Below are positions 8,436-15,247 of a DNA stretch of 16,788 nt, piece after piece. This DNA is from G020354085 sp964629975 (GTDB taxonomy: Bacteria; Pseudomonadota; Gammaproteobacteria; Acidiferrobacterales; Sulfurifustaceae), in NCBI GenBank assembly GCA_964629975.1, contig CAZVUN010000059.1, positions 1 through 16,788 on the forward strand, read 5' to 3'. The notes under the pieces were generated by a model, which saw only the letters and a list, made by a program, of their open reading frames with translations, searched no databases and was not told the origin of the DNA. Both the position numbers and the translations under genes were made by a program. How positions within the stretch are numbered: position 1 is the stretch's first letter; each line of letters opens with the position of its first letter.

Positions 8436-8807
8436 ATGGAGACGGGGAATGCGGTACGGGACAAGCGCTGCAAGTTCGCGCTCGATGTCGCCAAGCCCGT
8501 GCGACAGCGGCGAAGCCGCGAGAAGGAATACGCGCTCACGAGCCGGTTCATCCGCTCCGCTACGGGCGCTGGCGCAAACGTGGAGGGGGCGGTTGCAGGG
8601 CAGGGCCAAAGGGATTTTGGCGCAACGATGGCGATCGCCTCGAGGGAGGCGCGCGAAGCAAAGCACTGGCTCAGACTGTTGGCAGATGCCGAAATGGCTG
8701 ATTCGAGGACCGGGGCGGGATTGCCGGGTCAGCGCGAGGAGTTGAGCAGGATGCTGACGGCTATCGTCAAGACAGGACAACGGGGCGAGACGAGCAGACG
8801 TCGTTAA
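8436..8807 (+). CDS. four-helix-bundle protein (S23 / 23S rRNA intervening-sequence protein family)
   Basis: This protein of about 123 residues is all-helical, with the family's signature order: a FALDVAKPV-type first helix, then FIRSATGAGANVEGAVAG and DFGATMAIASREAREAKHW-LRLL, then a last helix EELSRMLTAIVKTGQR. It resembles the S23 (TIGR02436-type) proteins encoded in intervening sequences of 23S rRNA genes and, more distantly, Avd of diversity-generating retroelements. These form small basic oligomers suspected to bind nucleic acid; their role is not settled. ATG 8436 was chosen because the fold starts there, although only a weak AGG precedes it. An in-frame ATG at 8367 lies inside the last left heptad and would add 23 unlikely residues. 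The TAA overlaps the first right heptad. No key motif is missing, so the gene looks intact. Its codon choice seems less GC-biased than soeB or soeC. Confidence 0.75.
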   Translation: METGNAVRDKRCKFALDVAKPVRQRRSREKEYALTSRFIRSATGAGANVEGAVAGQGQRDFGATMAIASREAREAKHWLRLLADAEMADSRTGAGLPGQREELSRMLTAIVKTGQRGETSRRR

Positions 8808-8833
8808 TTCACCGTTCAACATTCACCATTCAA
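8806..8833. repeat. right heptad array, inverted
   Basis: These are four contiguous 7-bp units of consensus CATTCAA/CATTCAC, the reverse complement of the left array. The last unit (8827-8833) is the exact inverse of TTGAATG. The stop codon of the four-helix-bundle gene runs into the first unit, and soeC begins only 19 bases after the array. Confidence 0.85.
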
Positions 8834-8852
8834 AATTCCGGCTCCCAGAATA

Positions 8853-9830
8853 ATGCACCCAGCATTCTCGGTATTGTTCCTCACCACCCTGATCGGCGTC
8901 GGCCAGGGGCTGTTTATCGCGCTCTACACGGTGCAGGTGTATGCCACGATCTATCTGCTGCCGCAGCCGTCCGCGCGTTTCTACGTGCTCGGCAGCCTGA
9001 TCGCGCTCGCGTTTCTGATCGGCGGCCTCGTCGCCTCGTTTTTCCACCTCGGCCGGCCGGAGCGTGCCTGGCGCTCGGCCACGCGCTGGCGCACCTCGTG
9101 GTTGTCGCGCGAGGTGATCGTGTTGCCGGCGCTGATGGGCGCGATCTTCGTCTATGGCGTGCTGCACTTCCTTGGCTGGGATCTCTCGGTCGTCGGTATC
9201 CGCACCGCGATCCCGAACGATCTGACCCTGTTCGTCGGTGCCGGTGGCGTACTGCTCGCGTTCCTGCTGTTTCTGTGCACCGGCATGATCTACGCCTGCC
9301 TCAAGTTCCTGCGCGAGTGGGCGAGCTGGCTCACGGTGGTCAACTACACGTTGTTTGGCCTCGCCTCTGGGTTCCTGTTCGCCACCGCCTACTCGGCCTG
9401 GCAGGCGCCCGAGCTCACCTATTTCTACGGCGTGTGGGCGCTGATCGCGACCGCGGCCGTGCTGGTGACGCGCGTGGCCTCGCTGATCCGCAACGCCCGC
9501 CTGCGCCCGATCTCGACGCTGCAGACCGCCATTGGCGTGCGCCACGCCCGCATCACGCAGCGCGCGCAGGGCTTCATGGGCGGTTCGTTCAACACCCGCG
9601 AGTTCTTCCACGGCGCCAGGCCGTTCGTGTTCCGCTCGGTCAAATGGGTGTTCCTGGTGCTGGTGTTCCCGGTGCCGATGGTGCTGCTGTGGGTCGGGCT
9701 CACGCAGTACTCGGTGGGTGTGCTGGCGAGCGCCTTCGTGGTGCAGTACCTCGGGCTGCTGGCGGAGCGCTGGTTCTTCTTCGCGCAGGCCAACCACCCG
9801 CAGAACCTCTACTACCAGGTGGTCAGCTAG
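8853..9830 (+). CDS. soeC: SoeC-like membrane anchor, DmsC family
   Basis: This 325-residue protein has eight predicted membrane helices, roughly at 5-25, 43-63, 86-106, 125-145, 160-180, 190-209, 265-285 and 287-307. The conserved FHLGRPERAWRS (64-75) followed by a TSWLSRE segment is typical of DmsC/SoeC-type anchors rather than NrfD. It would hold SoeAB on the cytoplasmic face and pass electrons to the quinone pool. The N-terminus MHPAFSVLFLTTL matches the usual family start, so ATG 8853 is firm. No purine-rich ribosome binding site precedes it, because the cassette ends 13 bases upstream. Distance from soeB is 539 bases instead of the short gap expected in this operon. Expression may rely on read-through or translation reinitiation. 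Confidence 0.85.
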   Translation: MHPAFSVLFLTTLIGVGQGLFIALYTVQVYATIYLLPQPSARFYVLGSLIALAFLIGGLVASFFHLGRPERAWRSATRWRTSWLSREVIVLPALMGAIFVYGVLHFLGWDLSVVGIRTAIPNDLTLFVGAGGVLLAFLLFLCTGMIYACLKFLREWASWLTVVNYTLFGLASGFLFATAYSAWQAPELTYFYGVWALIATAAVLVTRVASLIRNARLRPISTLQTAIGVRHARITQRAQGFMGGSFNTREFFHGARPFVFRSVKWVFLVLVFPVPMVLLWVGLTQYSVGVLASAFVVQYLGLLAERWFFFAQANHPQNLYYQVVS

Positions 9831-9846
9831 GTCGCGCGGCGGCCGG

Positions 9847-10731
9847 CTACAGCCAGTTGTTCAGCATCAGACCGATGCCGATGCGCTGCACGCGGTCGTT
9901 GTAGTCGATCAGGCTCTCGCCGTAGCCGTAGAAGTACTGCACATAGCCCAGGACCTTGCCGCCGATCGGAAAGCTCCAGTCGAGCTGGGCCGCCCCGTAG
10001 TTGGGGGAGCTGAAGTTGTTGCGCAGCATGAGCCCCACGCGCTGTTCGCGGTGCGTCCACATCACCAGGAACTCGCCGTGGCCCATGTAGTCGAGGATGT
10101 CGGGGTTGTCGTCGCCCTTGGCGCTGGTCGGATCGGACTTCTCGTCTTCGGGAAACCGGTACCAGGGGCGCACGCTGAAATAGAAGTCGCCGTAGTCGAA
10201 GATGAAGTTGGCGTACGCCCGGTTCCAGCTGCGCGACAAGGTCCCGGTCTGGCCATTCGACTGGTGCGACAGGCCGAGCATCAGGCCACGGTAGTTCCAG
10301 CCCTCGCGCGTGCGCGGCCACCAGCGACTCCAGGTGAACTCGGGCTCGTAATTGGTCTCGCGAAACGGGCTTGAGATGTCGGCGTTGTAGGCCTGCCAGA
10401 ACGACTGCTGCGTGTAGCCGAAGTGCAGGGCGCCGCCGCTGCCGAGCAGATCGGCCAGGATCTCGATGCGAAAGCTCAGCTGGAACTTGACCTCCAGCGC
10501 GTCGAGTTCGGACGTGGCTTCCTGGGTGTTCGTGTAGTAACTGACCGGCAGGATGTAGTTGGGCTTGAACGGCGTGATGGCGAAGCGGCTTTGCTTGACC
10601 GTGCGTTCCTCGGCGCCGCGCTGCTCGAGTGCTTCCGCAGCGGGCTCGGCCGGCGGTGTCTGTGCTGCAACCGGCGCGATCCCAAGCATGAGCGTGACGC
10701 ACAGACAGCCTGTCCGCAGCAGCACCCGCAT
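9847..10731 (-). CDS. pldA: outer membrane phospholipase A (OMPLA / PldA)
   Basis: This 294-residue precursor has a signal peptide at about 1-23 ending AVAAQ. A spacer follows, and then a beta-barrel that starts near FAITPFKPNYILP. The catalytic triad is visible: H156 and S158 in GLSHQSNGQ and N170 in SRSWNRAYA, matching His142, Ser144 and Asn156 of E. coli OMPLA. The enzyme is a calcium-dependent dimer of the outer membrane that hydrolyses phospholipids misplaced in the outer leaflet. ATG 10731 has GAGGGA at 10735-10740; a longer upstream start would hide the signal peptide. It converges on soeC with 16 bases between the stops and lies 84 bases downstream of a small membrane protein gene on its own strand. 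It may be served by the cus transcript or by its own promoter. Confidence 0.93.
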   Translation of the reverse strand: MRVLLRTGCLCVTLMLGIAPVAAQTPPAEPAAEALEQRGAEERTVKQSRFAITPFKPNYILPVSYYTNTQEATSELDALEVKFQLSFRIEILADLLGSGGALHFGYTQQSFWQAYNADISSPFRETNYEPEFTWSRWWPRTREGWNYRGLMLGLSHQSNGQTGTLSRSWNRAYANFIFDYGDFYFSVRPWYRFPEDEKSDPTSAKGDDNPDILDYMGHGEFLVMWTHREQRVGLMLRNNFSSPNYGAAQLDWSFPIGGKVLGYVQYFYGYGESLIDYNDRVQRIGIGLMLNNWL

Positions 10732-10815
10732 CGTTCCCTCACCCGGTGGGTAACCCGCCGCTATTCTGGCGCCGCCCCCGGGGCGCGGCAAGACGCGCGG
10801 CGGCGGCGCACGGCA

Positions 10816-11148
10816 TCAAGCGGGTGGCCGGCGGCGCTTGAGCAGTGCGCGCGCGAGGAGCCCGACGGGCGCGCACAGGGCGATGCCGATGAACCCGGCC
10901 AGCCCGAGACGCAGCAGCAGCGAGTGGCCGCCGGCGGCATCGCCGGGCGTCAGGTCGAGCGCGCGCGCATACAGCGCACGCGCCGCAACCACCAGCGCCA
11001 GCGCGAGCACGAACGCCGTCACCCACACCGCCACGCGCTCGCGCCGGCCGGCCGCCAGGGTGGCGTGCGCCCAGGCGAGCGGCAGGCAGGTGACGCCATA
11101 TACCAGCGCCGCCACGATGGCAGGCAGGTCCAGCCAGGCAGGGCCCAT
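10816..11148 (-). CDS. small three-helix membrane protein coupled to cusA, function unknown
   Basis: This 110-residue protein has three likely membrane helices (about 8-28, 39-58 and 78-100), a short loop with His75 near GDAAGGHS, and a basic tail RRRPPA. I do not recognise a family. Its ATG lies four bases after the TGA of cusA and it has no ribosome binding site of its own, so translation is probably coupled to cusA. That places it in the efflux operon. It could be a small accessory of the transporter or an unrelated inner membrane protein. The reading frame is credible because of its hydrophobic pattern and tight spacing. Confidence 0.6.
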   Translation of the reverse strand: MGPAWLDLPAIVAALVYGVTCLPLAWAHATLAAGRRERVAVWVTAFVLALALVVAARALYARALDLTPGDAAGGHSLLLRLGLAGFIGIALCAPVGLLARALLKRRRPPA

Positions 11149-11152
11149 GGCG

Positions 11153-14100
11153 TCAGTCTACGCGAGCGGCGTGCCCGAGCGTGCGCCGCCTCCACAGCCA
11201 GTACGCGGCGGGAATGACCAGCAGGGTCAGGATCGCCACGCTCAGCATGCCGCCGACCATGGGCGCGGCGATGCGGCTCATCGGCTCGGCGCCGGTGCCG
11301 GTGCTCCACAGGATCGGCAGCAGTGCCGCGATGATCGCGACCTTGGTCATGGTGACCGGGCGGATGCGCAGCAGCGCGCCTTCCACGATCGCCGCGTGCA
11401 GCTCCTGCGGTGTCACGGGCTCGTTGCTGGCGGCACGCGCCTCGGCACGGCGCGCGAGCGCGTGATCGAGGTAGGCGAGCATCACCACGCCGATCTCGAC
11501 CGCCACACCGCCCAAGGCGATGAAGCCCACGCCCACCGCCACCGACAGGTTGTAATCGAGCGCCCACAGCAGCCAGAAGCCGCCGACCAGCGCGAGCGGC
11601 AAGGTGCCGAGGATGATGAGCACCTCGGCCGCGTTGCGAAAGTGCAGGTACAGGAGCGTCACGATGATCACGAGCGTGAGCGGGATGACCAGCGCCAGGC
11701 GCTCCTTGGCGCGCTCCAGGTACTCGTACTGGCCGGTCCAGGTGAGCGCGTAGCCGCTCGGCAGCTTGACCCGCTCGGCCACGGCCTGCTGGGCCTCGAG
11801 GACATAGGACCCGAGATCGCGCCCGGCGAGATCGATCGAGATCCAGCCCGACAGGCGCGCGTTCTCGCTGCGGATCATGTCGGGCCCGTCGACGATGCGC
11901 ACCTCGGCGATGTCCGACAGGGGGATGGGCAGACCGGACAGGGTGACGACCGGCAGCGCCCGGATGCGCTCGAGTGAATCGCGCAGCGCCGGCGGGTAGC
12001 GCAGGTTGACCGGATAGCGTTCCCGCCCTTCGACCGTCTCGGTCACGTTCATGCCGCCGATCGCGGTGGCGACCGCCTCCTGCACGTCCATGACGTTGAG
12101 CCCGTAGCGCGCGGCCGCATGGCGGTTGATGCGCACATCGACGTAACGCGCGCCGGTAATGCGCTCGGCGTACACCGACACGGTGCCGGGCAGCGCCCGG
12201 ATGACCTCCTCGATCTGCCGCCCGACCGCCTCGATGCCCGCGAGGTCGGTGCCGTTGACCTTGATGCCGACCGGGGTGCGGATGCCGGTGGTGAGCATGT
12301 CGATGCGCGTCTTGATCGGCATCACGAACACATCCGGCAGTCCCGGAATCTTGACCGCCGCGCGCATCTCCTCGATCAGCTTGTGCGTGGTCATGCCGGG
12401 GCGCCATTGGCTCCTCGGTTTGAGCTTGATCGTGGTCTCGAGCATGGTGAACGGTGCCGGGTCGGTTGCCGTCTCGGCGCGCCCGGCCTTGCCGAAGACG
12501 CGCTCGACCTCCGGGAAGCTCTTGAGGATGCGGTCGGTCTGGCCGAGCAGTTCCTGCGCCTTGCCGGGCGACAGCCCCGGCAGCGTCGAGGGCATGTACA
12601 GCAGGTCACCCTCGTCCAGGTCGGGCATGAACTCGGTGCCGAGCTGGATCACCGGCCAGGCGCTCGCCACGGTGAGCGCCGCCGCGCCCCACAGCACCGC
12701 GCGCGGGTGACGCAGCGTCCAGTCGAGCAGCGGCCGGTAGGCATGGATGAGTCCGCGGTTGAGCGGGTTGCCGTGTTCCGGGCGGATGCGCCCGCGGATG
12801 AAGTAGCCCATCAGCACCGGCACCAGCGTGATCGATAGCCCGGCGGCCGCCGCCATCGCATAGGTCTTGGTGAAGGCGAGCGGCGCGAACAGCCGGCCTT
12901 CCTGGGCCTCGAGCGCGAACACCGGCAGGAAAGAGAAGGTGATGATGAGCAGCGAGAAGAACAGCGCCGGGCCGACCTCGCCGGCGGCGCGCGCAACGAG
13001 CGCCCAGCGCTCCGCGCCTGCACCTTCTCTTTCCAGGTGCTTGTGCACGTTCTCGATCATCACGATGGCGGCGTCGACCATGGCGCCGATGGCGATGGCG
13101 ATGCCGCCCAGCGACATGATGTTGGCGTTGATGCCCTGGTAGCGCATGACGAGGAAGGCCGCGAGGATGCCGAGCGGCAGCGTCACCATGGCCACCAGGG
13201 CCGAGCGCAGGTGGAACAGGAAAGCCAGGCACACCAGCGCCACCACGATGAACTCCTCGATGAGCGTGCGCGTGAGCGTGCCGACCGCGCGCTCGATCAG
13301 TGCCGAGCGGTCGTAGGTGGTCACGATCTCCACACCTTCGGGCAGCCCCTGCTGCAACGCGGCGAGCTTGCGCTTGACCGCCTCGATGGTGCGCAGTGCG
13401 TTCTCTCCGTAGCGCAGCACCACGATGCCGCCGACCGCCTCGCCCTCGCCGTCGAGCTCGGAGATGCCGCGGCGCATCTCCGGCCCCACGCGGATGTCGG
13501 CGATGTGCTCGAGCAGGATCGGCGCGCCGTTGGCGTTGACGCCGAGCACCACGGCGCGCAGGTCGCGCTCGCCCTGCAGATAGCCCGAGGCGCGCACCAT
13601 GTACTCGGCCTCGGCCATCTCGATGACCGAGCCGCCGGTCTCCTGGTTGGCGGCCTCGATCGCCCGGCGCACCGCCTCGAGCGTGAGCCGATAGGCGCGC
13701 AGCCGCACCGGGTCGACCACCACCTGGTACTGCTTGACCATGCCGCCGACGGTGGCGACCTCGGACACGCCCGGCAGGGCGCGCAGCTCGTACTTGAGGA
13801 ACCAGTCCTGCAGCGCGCGCAGCTGGGCGAGGTCGTGCCGGCCGGTACGATCGACGAGGGCGTACTGGAACCCCCACCCCCCCCCCGGGGCAGGGGGCCC
13901 GCGCGCCGCCTGGGCCCCGCGCGGCCGGCGGGGGGCCACCTGCGAGAGGTACTCGAGCACGCGCGTGCGCGCCCAGTAGATGTCGGTGCCGTCCTTGAAG
14001 ATGACGTATACGAACGAGTCGCCGAACAGCGATATGCCGCGCACGGCGGTTGCGCCCGGCACCGACAGCATGGCGGTGGTGAGCGGGTAGGTGACCTGGT

Positions 14101-14287
14101 CCTCGACCACCTTCGGCGACTGGCCGGGATAGGTGGTCTTGATGATGACCTGCACGTCGCTGAGGTCGGGGATGGCATCGAGCGGCGTGGTGCGCGCGGC
14201 ATAGATGCCCCAGCCGGTCACGATCGCCGTGACGAGCAGCACCAGCGCGCGGTTGCCCACCGACCAGCGGATGATGGCAGCAATCAT
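11153..14287 (-). CDS. cusA: CusA, heavy-metal RND efflux pump (Cu(I)/Ag(I))
   Basis: This 1044-residue inner-membrane proton antiporter is the length of E. coli CusA. The proton-relay motif GAMVDAAIVMIEN places Asp at 405, the same number as in E. coli. Three methionines, M565 (LLYMPSTLPG), M615 (FTMLETT) and M664 (RIDMLTTG), keep the 50- and 49-residue spacing of Met573, Met623 and Met672 of E. coli CusA. This favours Cu(I)/Ag(I) over the Zn/Co pump CzcA. ATG 14287 has GGAG about seven bases before it and lies 15 bases after cusB. Residues about 118-140 diverge sharply from the family (expected GPDATGVGW region) within a G/C-only run, probably a base-calling fault. The frame is intact. Confidence 0.92.
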   Translation of the reverse strand: MIAAIIRWSVGNRALVLLVTAIVTGWGIYAARTTPLDAIPDLSDVQVIIKTTYPGQSPKVVEDQVTYPLTTAMLSVPGATAVRGISLFGDSFVYVIFKDGTDIYWARTRVLEYLSQVAPRRPRGAQAARGPPAPGGGWGFQYALVDRTGRHDLAQLRALQDWFLKYELRALPGVSEVATVGGMVKQYQVVVDPVRLRAYRLTLEAVRRAIEAANQETGGSVIEMAEAEYMVRASGYLQGERDLRAVVLGVNANGAPILLEHIADIRVGPEMRRGISELDGEGEAVGGIVVLRYGENALRTIEAVKRKLAALQQGLPEGVEIVTTYDRSALIERAVGTLTRTLIEEFIVVALVCLAFLFHLRSALVAMVTLPLGILAAFLVMRYQGINANIMSLGGIAIAIGAMVDAAIVMIENVHKHLEREGAGAERWALVARAAGEVGPALFFSLLIITFSFLPVFALEAQEGRLFAPLAFTKTYAMAAAAGLSITLVPVLMGYFIRGRIRPEHGNPLNRGLIHAYRPLLDWTLRHPRAVLWGAAALTVASAWPVIQLGTEFMPDLDEGDLLYMPSTLPGLSPGKAQELLGQTDRILKSFPEVERVFGKAGRAETATDPAPFTMLETTIKLKPRSQWRPGMTTHKLIEEMRAAVKIPGLPDVFVMPIKTRIDMLTTGIRTPVGIKVNGTDLAGIEAVGRQIEEVIRALPGTVSVYAERITGARYVDVRINRHAAARYGLNVMDVQEAVATAIGGMNVTETVEGRERYPVNLRYPPALRDSLERIRALPVVTLSGLPIPLSDIAEVRIVDGPDMIRSENARLSGWISIDLAGRDLGSYVLEAQQAVAERVKLPSGYALTWTGQYEYLERAKERLALVIPLTLVIIVTLLYLHFRNAAEVLIILGTLPLALVGGFWLLWALDYNLSVAVGVGFIALGGVAVEIGVVMLAYLDHALARRAEARAASNEPVTPQELHAAIVEGALLRIRPVTMTKVAIIAALLPILWSTGTGAEPMSRIAAPMVGGMLSVAILTLLVIPAAYWLWRRRTLGHAARVD
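13871..13937. other. low-complexity G/C run inside cusA, probable sequence error
   Basis: Only three of these 67 bases are A or T, and they include a run of ten C. The reading frame continues, but the encoded residues replace conserved Leu, Asp, Thr and Val with Arg, Pro and Gly. The changes can be explained as substitutions toward G or C on the coding strand, without insertions. Confidence 0.6.
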
Positions 14288-14302
14288 GAGCGTCTCCGGG
14301 CG

Positions 14303-15247
14303 TCAGTGCTTGTGCACCTGCGGTGCGGGCGCCGCGCCGCTGGCGGCGGGCGCGGGCGGCGCGCAGGGCGCTGGCGCGTCGCTCGGCGTCAGGCGCGTGA
14401 AGCTCGCGCGCAGGCTCGCCTCCGAGTCGATCAGGAACTGGCCGGACACCACCACGGTGTCACCTTCCTTCAGGCCCGAACGGATCTCGATGAACTCGCC
14501 GAGCTCGCGTCCGGCCACGACGTCGACCGGCTGGAAGCGTCCCTCGCCGAGCGCCAGCACCAGCGCCGTGCGGCTGCCGGTGCGGATCAGCGCCTCGCGC
14601 GGCACGGCGAGGTAGGCGCCCGCGGCCGGCGCCTCGATGGTGACCTCGGCAAACATGTTGGGTTTCAGACGGCCATCGCGCTGCGCCACGCGCACGCGCG
14701 CCTTGAGCGTGCGTGCGCCGATGCCGATGTCGGGATCGACGTGCGCGACGCTGCCGTTGAAGGTCTCGCCCGGCAGCGCGTCGACCGCCAGGCGCGCCGG
14801 CATGCCCGCGCGCACCCAATCGACATCGCGGTCAAAGATGTCGACTTGCGCGTAAAGCGCGCCGTCGGCCTCATCGCGCAGCAGATAGCCGTGCGTGGTG
14901 GTGCGGCGCGCAAGGCGCGTGCGCTCGACGCGGTAGGTGCGTACCCCGAGGTTGTTGATGATCTCCGGCCGCACCGTCACGATCGGCGCCCCGTCGCCTC
15001 CCGGGGCGGCGTCGGCGTACACCGGCACCAGGTCCATGTCCATGAACGGCGACTTGCCGGGTTTGTCGAAGCGCGCGCCCGGCACCATCGGGTCGTGCCA
15101 GTAGAGAACCTTGCGTTCGCCCGCCCCGCCGGTTTCGGCGCCCGGCGCGGGCGCGGGTTGCGGCTGCGGACGCGGCCAGAAATAGGCGCTCAGCGCGCCG
15201 ACGATGAAGGCGGCGATGGCGAGCGCGATCGCTGTGCTGTGTTTCAT
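14303..15247 (-). CDS. cusB: CusB-like periplasmic adaptor lacking lipoyl and hairpin domains
   Basis: This 314-residue membrane fusion protein has an N-terminal anchor or signal helix (about 5-24) and a Pro-rich linker. A heavy-metal-binding segment YWHDPM...FMDMDLVP follows, with Met54, Met69 and Met71 spaced as the Cu(I) ligands Met21, Met36 and Met38 of mature E. coli CusB. The beta-barrel and membrane-proximal parts come next (VDWVRAGMPARL, LPGETFNG, LKPNMFAEVTI, VPREALIRTG and FLIDSEASLRASF). Between about residues 125 and 131 the sequence jumps from the first strands straight to the barrel; about 110 residues forming the lipoyl and alpha-hairpin domains are absent. ATG 15247 has GGGGGAGG before it and overlaps the cusC stop as ATGA. 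It ends VHKH. Identity is clear; whether it works unaided is not. Confidence 0.88.
   Translation of the reverse strand: MKHSTAIALAIAAFIVGALSAYFWPRPQPQPAPAPGAETGGAGERKVLYWHDPMVPGARFDKPGKSPFMDMDLVPVYADAAPGGDGAPIVTVRPEIINNLGVRTYRVERTRLARRTTTHGYLLRDEADGALYAQVDIFDRDVDWVRAGMPARLAVDALPGETFNGSVAHVDPDIGIGARTLKARVRVAQRDGRLKPNMFAEVTIEAPAAGAYLAVPREALIRTGSRTALVLALGEGRFQPVDVVAGRELGEFIEIRSGLKEGDTVVVSGQFLIDSEASLRASFTRLTPSDAPAPCAPPAPAASGAAPAPQVHKH

Larger units (their letters stand above)
8336..8839 (+). mobile_element. four-helix-bundle cassette with inverted heptad-repeat ends, inserted between soeB and soeC
   Basis: The left end carries four tandem TTGAATG-type heptads at 8342-8369. The right end carries four in the opposite orientation at 8806-8833. 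The outermost heptads are identical as inverted repeats, and 22 of the 28 bases match overall. GGAA (8336-8339) and TTCC (8836-8839) extend the symmetry outward. A GC hairpin lies just inside the left array. The only gene inside is a four-helix-bundle protein. I found no transposase, recombinase or obvious target-site duplication. Calling it mobile is an inference from its boundaries, its cargo and the second, gene-less copy at 7487-7560 in the same operon. Confidence 0.6.

Noticed and set aside
8436..8807. Four-helix-bundle gene considered as Avd of a diversity-generating retroelement
   Set aside because: No reverse transcriptase, template repeat or variable repeat is visible in the window; the S23/IVP-type reading is simpler.
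8342..8833. Heptad arrays considered as a CRISPR array
   Set aside because: Units are 7 bp, contiguous and without spacers, and no cas genes are present.
9831..9846. Bidirectional terminator between soeC and pldA
   Set aside because: Only 16 bases are available and no stem with a T-run on either strand is seen.
13871..13937. Frameshift or pseudogenisation of cusA at the G/C run
   Set aside because: The frame is continuous and family residues resume at once on both sides; substitutions alone explain the divergence.
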